From NCBI RefSeq assembly GCF_030848805.1, contig NC_092365.1, forward strand, positions 1,178,001 to 1,242,000: a stretch of 64,000 bases of DNA, read 5' to 3'. The translations under genes were made by a program, and so were the position numbers. Below are positions 14,801-26,900 of the stretch, piece after piece. The notes under the pieces were generated by a model. That model was not told where the DNA came from. It was given only the letters and a program-made list of their open reading frames with translations, and searched no databases. The DNA comes from Temnothorax longispinosus. Its lineage: Eukaryota > Arthropoda > Insecta > Hymenoptera > Formicidae. How positions within the stretch are numbered: position 1 is the stretch's first letter; each line of letters starts with the position of its first letter.

Positions 14801-15855
14801 TTCACGTGATGTAACCCGGAGGCGCTGTTAAAGCAGATATTACGGGAACGTTGTTTTAACATCAGCTATGAGCTGTATCCCAAGGCAGAAACCTTTCCCG
14901 CTGTTGTTTTGAATTCTGCCTTTGCTCCTCGTATTATGTAAGCCATCCAAAACAATGTTACGGTGGAGTTACATTGTTTTTCTGGGGCCTCGCGAGATAA
15001 AACGCCAAGGCGAAGAGCCGTGTAAAGTGATACAACGAGAAATCTTCCTTTACGAGAAGTAGGAAGTTCCGACTAATATTATTTTTCGCGAGTGCTGTGC
15101 CAGCGTAATCCGCGTAAATAAAGATTAAGATTCAAGAAAGAGTAAAATTAGTTAATTCTGCAACATCTCGCGATTTTCGCTTAAAAAAACGAACAACATT
15201 GCTGAAAAGGGAACGGTGCATAATTAAACTGCGAGATATTTCCCTGAATAATTTCGCAAAAGAAACTTTGTTTCAAAAATATGTGCGCTTACGCGTGCAC
15301 AGCCTGCGTACCAATGTCCGCGCCGGAAATGAGGATTTACACTGTTCTTAGTCAGCTGGCGGGTATAAATTCTGTGTGGACAGAATTATTTCAAAAAATA
15401 TAATTACACGCGCGCGTACCGGTCCACACGGCACCGCAAGCTTCATTATTCTCGCGTACTTTCATCGTCACTGAAAGTTGTCGTTCGCACCGTCGAGAAA
15501 TATGAGCAAACGAGAGTAGCATAAATCCCATTTTCCTGGCGTTTTCTCATCCATTTAGCGCTGACAATGCATGGTCGTATGTATAAAATATTTGTAATAA
15601 TAAAATATTGTTTCGCACGTACTTGTGACTTGTGACGTTATTATTAACCGTCGAAATGTATTTTTTCCTGACTGACATGAGAATAATTACGCGGTAGTTT
15701 CAATTGAAAGATAATTCATGTTTTCAGTTCTAAGATTTATTCGAAATATTTAACGTAAAAAATTGTCAGTGACGGTTCTCAAAGTTGTCCCTGGAGAAAA
15801 ATTTGTATCAATTTGTGGCTACATGATAACACACGAAAAATGTATGTAACTGATT

Positions 15856-16390
15856 GTGAGAGATGTATATCCCAGTGTTTCTTTCGTCACGTACGAATCC
15901 TGGATACGCCGCGAAACCGCGCGACCGAAAAATTCCCGGCATGCAGGAGGTCCGTGTTTCCTCGCGGGAATGCATATTACACATACGGTTTCCCAATCGT
16001 TTCCCATTGTCGCGAGCGCGGGATTCCGGTCACGATCGGCGATCGCACAATGGGATCCTTCAGAAATTGCGGGCAAATCGCCCTTATGGCCGCGGCCCGC
16101 GGCCCCGGACCCCGCGGCAAACATTGTTCGTACAGGACGAGCCGTTCGCGGTGAAAAGGCGGAGCACAATGCACGCGGAACGGCAGCGTAGATGCGCGGA
16201 GCGCCGCCGTGCGAACGACGAACAATGATCTTCCGGTATCTGTACGGACGTGCATAAATCATTGATATGACGTTGGCCAATCGTCGCCGAGCTGAACCGA
16301 TGCGATGCGACGCAGCCTCGACACAACGGCCTTGAAATATCGCCCGCGCAAACCAGCCCACCCTGACGATTAACTCCTGTCACCGATAAT
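15856..16390. other. CpG-rich island-like patch, unassigned
   Basis: This patch is visibly richer in G, C and CpG than its surroundings, so several frames on both strands stay open for 90-180 codons at once. None of the translations shows a domain or motif I recognise, and simultaneous open frames on both strands argue for base composition rather than coding. It could be an unmethylated regulatory patch or an untranslated first exon; no splice pair or promoter motif settles this. Confidence 0.3.
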
Positions 16391-19317
16391 GATTGCCTTC
16401 GAAAGGTTTATGGAGGCCGCCGTCATCGTCCGTCCGAAATCTATTGCCAATTACAATTATCAACGTCTCCGTTCTGTGGACCCGTCGTGGCGTCCCATCG
16501 CCTCCGACAATCAAGCGAGAATAAGCGAATCAAGGCCCCTCGTGAAATCTAGCCTGCGATTTACATGCACGATGAAAGGATTTGGGTAATTAGCGCCAGC
16601 ACTTTTTTCGCGATATGCGGTGCTCGTACATTATGTCGGTGAAATTTTAACGCGGACGGGAGATGCGAATTTAATTAAACGGTACTATATTTAGCGCGCT
16701 AATTAGCGCTGGAAAAAGACGATTTGCAGATAAAACAATAAAGCTGTAAATAATGTAAGGTGTACAAGTGTAATCAGCGCGCTTAATAATTATAAGCCGT
16801 TCAGTATTAATTTATTATACGTTTGTTATCAGTAATTAATTCATTGGAGTTAAAAAATTCACAAAATTACTTCCCATAACATAAATTTGCATGCGAAAGG
16901 TAGAGCTTAATAGGGTCGAAATTTATAAGCGCGCATCACACTGTAACATTTTATATAGTCATTATACGTTCGCGTAAAATGCAAAACACTTCTCAAAAAG
17001 CTTCGAGAGCCGGGCTCTCGTAATAAAACGTAATAACGTATAAATCAAAAAAATGTCAGGGCCAATAAAATTCGATTGAAACAGCTTTGGCACATTTGTT
17101 AAAATCCCCACTTCGACGCATTTAGAGACTCGGGTGCGCCGCGTTGCGCAAAATGCAAAATACAAAACAGTGTAATGCATCAATAAACCCGACACGACCG
17201 GTATGGATACGAGCAACAAAATGTAACTACCGTACAACTGGTATTTTCGAAAAAAAAAGAAGGAAAACAAGAGGAAAACAACGATGATGCAAGTTTTACA
17301 GCGCGACGTGTTTCGGCGAATTCTTTCGTTACTATCAATCAGCATACATCGTGCATTTCAGTTATTTTGCACACAAAATACATCCGTCAGATATAATTTT
17401 TATTCACGCGGGGGCAGCGATAATGCAGGCGATTGTTCGCCCAGCGATCATCGCGGCGCTTTATACACCGAAATTTCGTGTCATGCAACGTCCATTATTC
17501 TCGGTTTCACTATACGGAAGTTATTGGTAAGTAAGACGGTCCGGACCCGAGCATTATCTACGAACAGTAGTTCTCCATGGACTGGGGGCTTTAACTTCGG
17601 AGTCGGCGATCCTCGCCACAAAGCGAGGACGATAGTTTGGCTCGGTCCAATGTGCTAGTTCGATTAGTTACATGGCTCGTACCACGGCTTATGGTTAACG
17701 TTGAACGCTTAAAGCCAAACGCCCGCTGATCGTCCGCTGCATATGTATGCGTCCTGCAGCGTTTCGCAGACGATCCTATGATCTGTCCAAGTCTTTCGAA
17801 ACTCCCCTAACGATATCGCTTGCCGTACTGAAGCGGCGAACTACGGAAAACTATCTCCATATTTCTGTGAAAGTTTGTTCATTGAGGCCGAAAGAAAATC
17901 CTAAGTAGGAAGATACAAATCTCCTATAAATGTTCAACAGAATTTTAGTCATTAGTCATTATTTACGAATAATAGAAACTTTACGTGTCTGGTTAAAATT
18001 TACTTACATTAATATGTGTAATCGTCAGAATACTCTCGACGTTAATTAATTATTGCAAGATTAAGATATGCCATCTTCCGGCATATCAGAAGACGCGAGG
18101 TATTCAAAATTGCAAGCAATTATTTTCTCGCGTCGCACAATAGCCGACGGTTTCGCCGTGAGAAACAATGCGCCGTGTAAAATAGGAAGTCGCAAATAAT
18201 AGTCGAAAAAATTCGGTTAACGGAACAGAGAAATGATCTGACACGTGAATTTATCCGCCGTCAGAAATTAAAGCGGACGTAGCCAATTTTTCTCGCTCTC
18301 TCGCCTCGGCCTGAAAGAAAAGCTCGCCTTTAACAGCACGCGAGACAAAAATTTCAGCGAGCTCGTTTCTCATCCGCGGCTGCGCCGACCAGCCGCCGCT
18401 TTTCTTTCGGTACAGCCCGGCGCGTAACAAACGATTCGCGGTGTGTCGACTTTCAGCGGAATTTTCCTCTTATTACCATCGCACCATCGTGTATATTTAA
18501 CATCCGCATAATACGATCCCTAATATACACCGAAAAGGGGTAACATTTGAATTGGCAATTATCGAAATCGATCGAGCGATTACATAAAAGTGCATAATTA
18601 AAAGGGGATTATATAATTCCCAAATCAATTTTTAATCCATTTTCTTTATATAATCACGTAGTTAGACGCGGAAAGTCTCCTGTTATATTAAATAATTATC
18701 GTTATTATATGATAATATTCCATGTTTTAGAACTGCATTATAGAACTGTTCGATATATTATAGAACTACTTAAGAGAATTTGAGGATAAAAGAGATAATA
18801 TAGGACGTGAACACTTTTTCAGTTTAAATATTTAAAATGCTATAAAAAGATAATTATATATAAGATTATTTGTTATAATTAGATAATTATCAAATTATTT
18901 ATCTAATTCGAAATTAGATGGCATCTCTTCGTGTCGTTTTTTATTTTGTTTTAATGATGGACAAAGCTGGAGCGACATAAGCACCCTTTTTGCTAGATAA
19001 ACTATATTGACGAATCTTACTAGAAGTTATAGCTCTACAATGTTTCTCGCAGAAACATGATTAAATTTAGTATTCTGCTACACAAATATATTTTATAAAA
19101 ATTTCAACGAAATTCTTTCCTACTCAATCTAATATGCTAATATCTGCACGTATTTCAAGAATATTTAAGTTCTTTTACTTAAGTTCATTACTTAAGTTCA
19201 GACGCCAGAGTTATTTGTTTCCATTATTTCGTGAGAGAGAATTTCGTGGACCAGCCTCAATTCCTATGTCGCCGGAGATTGCTTTTTATTAAACTGCTTC
19301 AATTGTATTTGTTGCAG

Positions 19318-19641
19318 GTACCACTCGAGAACATTGTCCAGCACCCGCCGTTGTCGCCCACGAGCAACGGAGACATTCCCAACAGCCTGGGGCTGCGATT
19401 GATGATCGAGCCTCGGCATTTCACGATGGAACCGACCAAAGGACAGATCAAGATCAAATGCATCGCCGAAGTCGGCTCGCGCGTATTCGATTTCGAGCGT
19501 AAGGTGTTGAAGGCATACGTAAACAACCAGAGGCTCAGCGCCGGCGATATATATGTACACGCGGCTGCACACAGCATCCGCGCCGGCATCCTCGCTCCAC
19601 TGCTGACGGCGATCCTCGCGCTCGTTTTGCTCACAACGTGA
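19318..19641 (+). CDS. Beaten-path (Beat) family Ig protein, terminal coding exon (partial)
   Basis: This is the only exon recognised with confidence. A pyrimidine-rich tract and GTTGCAG acceptor end at 19317; the frame then runs 107 residues to TGA at 19639-19641. Residues 23-52 carry the Beat-family pattern: SLGLRLMIEPRHF, then GQIKIKCIAEVGS, where Cys48 would pair with a Cys in the missing upstream part of the second Ig-like domain. Residues 89-107 form a hydrophobic C-terminal tail with no charged cytoplasmic segment, as in a GPI-attachment signal. Beat proteins are secreted or membrane-anchored neuronal proteins; several bind Sidestep-family partners in axon guidance and target recognition. 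The frame continues upstream to an ATG at 19231, but that part lies before the acceptor and does not resemble the family, so I exclude it. Which Beat paralogue this is cannot be told from one exon. Confidence 0.82.
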   Translation, partial: VPLENIVQHPPLSPTSNGDIPNSLGLRLMIEPRHFTMEPTKGQIKIKCIAEVGSRVFDFERKVLKAYVNNQRLSAGDIYVHAAAHSIRAGILAPLLTAILALVLLTT

Positions 19642-19967
19642 CCTATCGGCCTCCTCGCGTGAGTCGGCCTCCTCGCATGGGAATTACGTTGTGGCGCGCG
19701 CTCCAGAAACGCGCGACAGGTTCAGTGTCAGTTGTCCGATCCTTAAATATAAAGTTAGGCTTAGCGATTAAGCGACGATAGGCGAATCATCGGTCGATCA
19801 GCTCGCTCTCGGTCCAACCACGTTTTCACGTTCAGCGATGCATTACTGTCATATTTGCTTGTCAACAGATTGCTCAGAAAACCTTAAAAGGCACGTGAGA
19901 AAATCTCGTTGAGATAAGACGATCGTATATAGCGATTATAAAAGAATAAATTTCTGTTAATTATTAT
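19642..19967 (+). other. Probable 3' UTR of the Beat-family gene
   Basis: This follows the Beat-family stop codon directly, shows no further coding similarity, and contains the first canonical AATAAA downstream of the stop. The cleavage point, about 15-20 nt after the hexamer, is inferred. Alternative longer 3' ends cannot be excluded. Confidence 0.5.
19945..19950 (+). terminator. Polyadenylation signal AATAAA
   Basis: A canonical AATAAA hexamer about 300 nt after the Beat-family stop codon, followed by a T-rich stretch. In this AT-rich genome such hexamers are common by chance, so support comes mainly from its position. Confidence 0.5.
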
Positions 19968-22900
19968 GACGCATTAATTATTTAGTTATGTTAATTATTA
20001 TATCTCATTTTATTGTCATGTAAAAATTATTATATCTCTTTTTAGTATACATATACACTTCATATGAAGAGTGAAGGGATCGTTTTGGGGTCAATATTAT
20101 CGTGTGGTAATTTTGATAGGAAATGATTAGACAAACGCACCTTCGCATATTTAAGAAATTTTTTAGATCAGTATTTCCCGTGTTAGACGAATACTTATTT
20201 GAAAGTTTCCCCGTAATTTTCATGGAGGTTTCTCTCTTCCTTTCTCTCTTTCTCTTTCTATCTCCCTTCGATTTCTCCTTATCATATTTAACCTTTAATC
20301 TTTTTAACGAGTTCCAGATCCAGGAGACTCTTTAAAGTTCCCTTCGATTTCGGCTCGCAATCATTAACTTCTCATTGAAGTTTCAAGATTTTACGGTTAA
20401 ATGTAAATGTCACGAGTCAGATAGCCCGATCATAAAATTGTTAAATAGTAATGAAAAATTTACAATTTTTAACCTCGTATTCTCTTAAATTTGTTAAGAT
20501 TTCAAGCTTTTCCGACGTTTAAATAAAGTTTAATGTAAATTTCGAAAGTCGTGCTTAATCCGCGTTTCACTGTATTCTCGTAATAAAGTCCGTTCTATTT
20601 TATACTCCGACAATTACCGTCGTGGGGTTTAGACAGAACTAGCCGTACTTCATATAGCATGCATGTCGTACCGCGGAGATATAAATTCTAGCGTAGCGCG
20701 CGTGCAAATTCCGTTTTACGACACGCATGAGATTAACTACCGAAACGCGTATAAGTCACTACACCACGGCGAAATGCGAATTACGTATAAATCGATAAAT
20801 GGATTTGCCGTACCGGCATCAACAAAACGAGATTAATAATTCAGATATCTCACATTGCAAAATTGCAAATGCGCGGTTGCACAGTTATATAGGTACAAAT
20901 AATAACTTTATTGAAAGAGAGGCTCCCTTACAGGATCGCGTAAAAGTTTAAACTTGTGATTATTTCGACAAAAACAATTTGCATGCAACCTGAATAATGA
21001 CTAAATAACGTTGAAAATCCAACCCAAAGCGATACATTCACGTCGTCGTAATGAAAACACATAATGTTGAATCCAAAATTAGTATACTAATATTATATTA
21101 CAGCGCAGCATTCGTTCAACGGAAATTTCCAATTAACAATTCAACTTTCGTATGTTTCCCCCATTCTTTTTTCAAATATAATCGGTCACGCAATATGGCA
21201 TTCTGTCCGTAAATAAATTTTAACGCATGATTATTGTTTCATCGTAAAATTGCATAGAATTTTCCATAAACGCACAATTCGACGAAATATTTGGCGATCT
21301 TTGGACGCGTCATCACGTACGATCGTCCGACGAATCCGACAGATTTTCACTTTGCCGGGTGCAACCGTTTCACGTGTTTCGCTGCCTGACAACAAAGGGC
21401 GTGTGGTCACGAGAAGCGAGCACGGACGTACGAAGAAAAGAAGAAAATTCTGAAAAAGAGAGAGAGGATTCCGCGAGAGGCGGTGACCATTCGACCGCTC
21501 TTCGGAGAAGACGCTATAAAAAGAGACGAGGAAGCGTGACAGGAAAGTAAGAGAGTGCGCGTGAGAGCAGGTGTGAGACAGAGAAAGTGAAACGAAGTTG
21601 AATCGTGCAGCCGCAAAGAGGAAAAAAAATGCTGGGCAAGCAGGGAGAAACGTTATGTGTGACCGAAGTGGAGACGCGAAGTTTGACTTCAAGAATGAAA
21701 GTAGGTGTGATATTATAGTATCTAAGGTGCGACTCGTCGGTCTTCCAAAGTGGCCACTCTCGTCTTTGATTCTTTGCCTTGAAAATATAAGTTAACTACC
21801 GTACAAGTTTTCTATTGAGTTGAGTAATTATTTTCTTGAGAGGAAACTTGCGCGATAAACGCACGAATTTATGATGTTATATTCTAAGAGATATACACTT
21901 TTTCGCCTCATTCAAAATTTGTACAAATTTCAATGATAGGATGAGTCGAGACGGCGCATTTAAATTTTATTCGAATTATCGAATCAATTCTATTCCCAGA
22001 CAGGATCATTTTTCGCTTGATGCAACACGCAAAGTTGCAAATTACCGAAGATGGCCAACTTTCGAAGAAAGCGAGTGACTAACGGAAATAAATGAAAGCG
22101 TGCTTTAGTGAAAACAAGAGGATGAACGCGACTGGCCTCGCCGCACATATCACATCACCGACACACGTTACCATGTGCTTAACACACACAAATACATCAC
22201 ACAACCCATACACATTACCAATGCGCGCATGAGCGCACGTACAACGTCTGGATTAAGAGATGGAAGGAGCAGCCATCTCCCCCGCAGGGTGCGCAGGATA
22301 CACATATATCACGAGATGGTTTCCTTTTGATCGCTATCGCTCATCGACCCGAGCATTATTTATTAGCTGTAATAATTTACGAGTTCACGAGAGGGACACG
22401 CTCTGCAACGCGCATAAATGTCGCTTCCGGTATTCGGCGATATTCGGCTGAATTTTTGTGCCTGTATGTGTGTATGCGTAACATTTGCCTGGATCCATTC
22501 GCGGAAAATTACGGCGTACGTATTTAAAAGCCATTCCCAAAGTGCCAACTGCCAAGAACACTCTCCTCACGTATAATTTTTCCGATTGGATATATTTATG
22601 CGCGCGATATGAGAGAATCGTTAGAAATGACGATAAACAGCAGTTTATCGTGTCTATTATTGCTTAAGATATGTTAGATAATAAAATCCTAGTCGTTTAA
22701 GGTAATCCTATTAAGTATCAAAGTTTGATTACGAAAGAATGATAAACTTAGCAAAGTATTTCGATGAAACGAGAATCGTATGAAATTCACTTCCATGATT
22801 TTAAATATATGCATACGTACTTCACTTTAAAATATTTCTTCTATTCTTTAACATTTAAATATTCGGTTTTACAAGGCTACATTTTGACACAGCTAAAATT

Positions 22901-25900
22901 TCCGGAGAATAATTTTATTCTCGTGAGTCAAGCAAGATACGGATTTATCACGTAGCTTCATTAAAGATAAATCGAAACGATTAAAGTTTGCAATAAAAAC
23001 AGTTCGAAACGTTTGGATTGATGCATCTCTCAATTAAAGCATCGTTTTGCAGCCATTATTGCATTTATGAAATTATTATTTTTTGCAATTTAAACATTGC
23101 AGAGAAAATTCACTACTAATTCAACATCAGCACAGTTAATTTCTCCAATTGAGCAATTTACGTAATCATGCATTATTTCGCGCGATTTATCAGACCGAAT
23201 ATTAAGTGTTATTATCGTTCGAGACTCATTTTCCTAATTAGATAATTTAATTGAAACGGTGTTTCTTTCTCTATAAAATATCAATACTGTCTTGTCCTAT
23301 TTTCGAACATCATGTGACGATGTGCACGTACATACACATTTAAGCGTAATCGAATGATATCCGTTTTAGTATGATATCCGAATTGCATCAGAATTATATG
23401 TCGTTTCAATCGCAACAAATATCGCGGAGCGTTACGTCCCCATCGCCGAAAGTTCTTGTATTTGCTTAACGTTATTGATGTCGCGAAACACAGCTGGTCC
23501 CAGGTGAACGCCTAAATCGACAGTGGTAGAAATTTTCTTCGCCGCGACCTCGATCGACCGATATCCCAATTTTACGGCCCGTCGAATCGCGAAAGCCGGA
23601 GGCAGGTTCGAGGATCTTCTTTGGTGCTGGCTAGATCCTTCGCGTTCTCCAGAAAGACTTAAATGGATTCCTAGCGGAAACTTAGACGCGGTAAACGATT
23701 CCTGTTTCGACGACGAAAACTACTCTCTTCAAAATTTCCGTGCAATTTTACAAAATTTATGTATTTCTTTGCAAGATGAGAAACCGGAAAGTTTTTCAAT
23801 CGAGTTTATTATTCGCGTACAGAAATCAAATGTATCTTTTGACATGAAAAATTATATTGAGATTTCTCGAAAAGAAATATATATATACGAATTCATGTAG
23901 CATAAATTTGGAGTTAACGTTAATTGAAAAAAAAGGGATTTAATATAAATTTTTTGTAAACTTTATGTTATCTAAAAGAAAACTGTGGTATGAAGAATAA
24001 GAAACTAAAAAATTTATCTGCAGTAGTATTTTGATAGTGCAGGTCGATATTTCAATTTCACAGTCTGTCGAATACCAAAATTCGGAGACATGCAAGATTT
24101 CAACTAGGGAATGTTCTCGAGATCCTGCTTGGATCCCACAAATTTGCGTCTCGTCGTGAAATCCTTTACTGGATTTCCCAAGGAAACTTTATCTCTCTCC
24201 ATGCGTTGTTGAATCTTATTTTTACGGATGTAAGCAAAGCTCAAAACAATGCATCCTGGAATATTTACGATCCTCGGCTATTTTCGTTGTTTGCCATTAA
24301 TTAAATATGAACTCATGTAAAATTCATATCTCAAACACGAGGGAGATTTGATATCTCAACATATTCTAATTCTCCTAAATTCTTCGATTTTCTATGTTTC
24401 TCAATTTAATGTAAAAAATAAAGAAGAGATGCGTAGCTGAAAAATACGCGTCTTTATTATAAAATAATCTTTGTCAGGAAGAGTGAAACCTTAGCCATCC
24501 AAATAGACACTGCCACGATAATTATTCGATATGTCGAAAAGTATATTTTATAAGATCCTTAAGATGATTTTAACGAGTCCGTGTTCAAGTTTTTATCAAA
24601 ATCAAATCACATATTCATAGAAACATATTATAATTACAACTAAATAAAAATATTACAATAGATCCCAAAGTCCCTAGGTCTAAAAGTTACGTATGTTAAA
24701 ATCAATCTATGAGAGGAACACAAGAAAATAAATTCAAAGCTATTTTTTATTCCTAAGTCGCGCGAATTTACATATGCCCGCACACGTCGTTCGGGTTAAC
24801 GCAGTCGTATACATTCCTTCTGTTCGCCGAACTATAAGTGTGTCAGCGAATCCGATAAAATCGTGGATCGAAGAGCAAAGCGGAATCTCTTTGTCCGGGC
24901 ACGATCGATATTTCGATTTTATGGAACGACGAGCAACCGAGAGCCCACGAAAAGCTATCGTACTCGAAACGCGTTCTCTACTTCGCACGTTTTACCGATT
25001 TCTTTCGTTACTCGTTACACACGAATTCCGCATAGCGGTAGAAAAGAAACTACGACTTCAAAAAATTGTGAAAAAACGTACGTTTTTACATACGTTTTTT
25101 TTGCAGCTTCGCGTTGTATTCTCGCGTAATTTCAGTCACGATTGATTAGGCGAGTTATCGAATACGTGTCCATAGATCAAATAGCGAAATTTTCAACACG
25201 AACACCCTGCGGACGCCACGCGCGATGTGGCGATAGTCACACACGTACACGCTCACTTACACAAGTATACGTAGCACACACAAAACGTACGCTGCCGGTC
25301 TACGAGAGCGTTAGATAGGAAATAAAGGGCCCCTCTAGCGATACGGAGTTTAACATGTAAATCGATAAAGTATTAATTTAATTAATACAAGTGTTAATCC
25401 CCCTGTAATTATAGAAGAGCGCCTTCGCGAGCCACGATCGAATCTCGTTAGTACGTGTAGCGTATTCAAAAGGTATTCATTCGATGTAATCGTGGATCGC
25501 GAAGGTCCGCCGGCACCTGAAGGAGGGAAGGGAGGTTCACGAGATTATGTTCGAGTTGGATTAAACTTTCCTGAGCACTCGAGATCCCCAATTATCCTCC
25601 ATTGCGTTAAGAATTGTCAGTTTTCCGAAGGAGCTGGGCGACTTTCCTAATAAAATGAATTAACGTCTCTATCTACTTTCTTCCGGATAGTAAAAATTAC
25701 ATCAATTCACAGTAATTTGTTCCGCGATAAGTTCAGATCGATCGAACGGTTTCGGCCAACCATGTAGAATTATCGAGTTCACAAGAAAGACGGGACTGTA
25801 TAAAATCTGTCAAAAATTTGACAAGCAATAGTATATAGTCAACAGAATCCAACGCGAACGGATCCACCTTCTGCTCGTCGCATTTCGTATTTTCAAGCTC

Positions 25901-26781
25901 ACGGATGCACTATTGCGATTTGAGGTAACTCAAATAAAAATTATGCTAGGGACACTGTAGCGGTAAACGTCATCACGATGAAAGATTAAAGTAATACTTC
26001 TTAAGGAACTCACATGCACAAGATGTCCCGTCGCTCTTCTATTGCTGTCAAATCTTTTAATAAATTTAGGGTATCTTCTTTCTCAGTAAAAATTAAAAAG
26101 TTCCATTTTATATCACAAATCGATTTCAATTAAATCAAATAGATTTTCTCTTACCATGAGATTTCATTAATAATTATTAAAATTAATTTGAATTAATATT
26201 AATAATTGCTTTTAATTAATGCTAATCTAATACTAATTATAGAGTATTGGACATTTAATACTGACAATTAAAAGATACTGCGAAATGTCTCATTTTTTAT
26301 TAAAAAATAATATAGGTAGACGAATAGATCGAAAGTCATATGACGCAGAATGTACTCCATTAAGAGAGGAAGATAGCAACGGGACATCTCGCATATACGT
26401 ACGTATATACATAAAAGAAGCGATCTCGCGATGCGGAGTACTCAATTAATTATTTCGATTAAGTGCAGTCAGCGATTAGCATAATTGACCATACACCATG
26501 GCGTGAACGTGGAAAGCGAGAACGAGTTACTCTTCGTGCAATGTAAGTATAGATAATGTAAGGAGCCCCAGGAGAGAGAGAAAATCTCTCCGACCGCGTG
26601 TGTAAACATGCGGGCACTATGCGTGCGGCGTACGCACGCCGACGCGACGTGCCTGCAAGGCGGTTGGAGCTTTAAAGTGCAATGCACAGAATCGCGTGGA
26701 CGTTTATGTACGTTTATGTAAGTAATATATTAATTGTAAGATAAATATATTGAGAAAGAAAAACGAGAGATTCAAAGATTA

Positions 26782-26900
26782 TATATATATAAATATAAAA
26801 AAATATAGATATACATATATATATATTATTATATATTGCAATAATTGCCACTGTAAGTTGTCGGAGTGTTTCACGCGTACATATATAAATATATTATATA
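26782..26900. repeat. AT-rich microsatellite cluster
   Basis: Several runs of (AT)n interrupted by short A-rich segments. Simple-sequence DNA with no associated gene. Confidence 0.8.

Larger units (their letters stand above)
1..19317. other. Gene-poor stretch, probably partly intron of the Beat-family gene
   Basis: No coding exon, RNA gene or complete transposon was recognised here. The open frames present (for example 5585-6058 on + and 8965-9492 on -) lack recognisable motifs, have low-complexity or Arg/Ser-rich translations, and overlap frames on the other strand. They look like chance frames in CpG-rich or purine-rich DNA. Since the exon at 19318 is a terminal exon whose upstream exons must lie 5' on the + strand, part or all of this region may be its last intron; insect Beat genes often have very long introns. 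I looked for Ig-domain signatures (a WYK-type tryptophan motif and a YRCEV-type motif) and saw none. Confidence 0.5.

Noticed and set aside
15819..16361. Several overlapping 90-180-codon frames in a CpG-rich patch
   Set aside because: Frames are open on both strands because of base composition. No motif was recognised.
19231..19317. N-terminal extension of the Beat exon from an upstream ATG
   Set aside because: A pyrimidine tract and GCAG acceptor end at 19317, and the 29 extra residues lack family similarity. The ATG is intronic.
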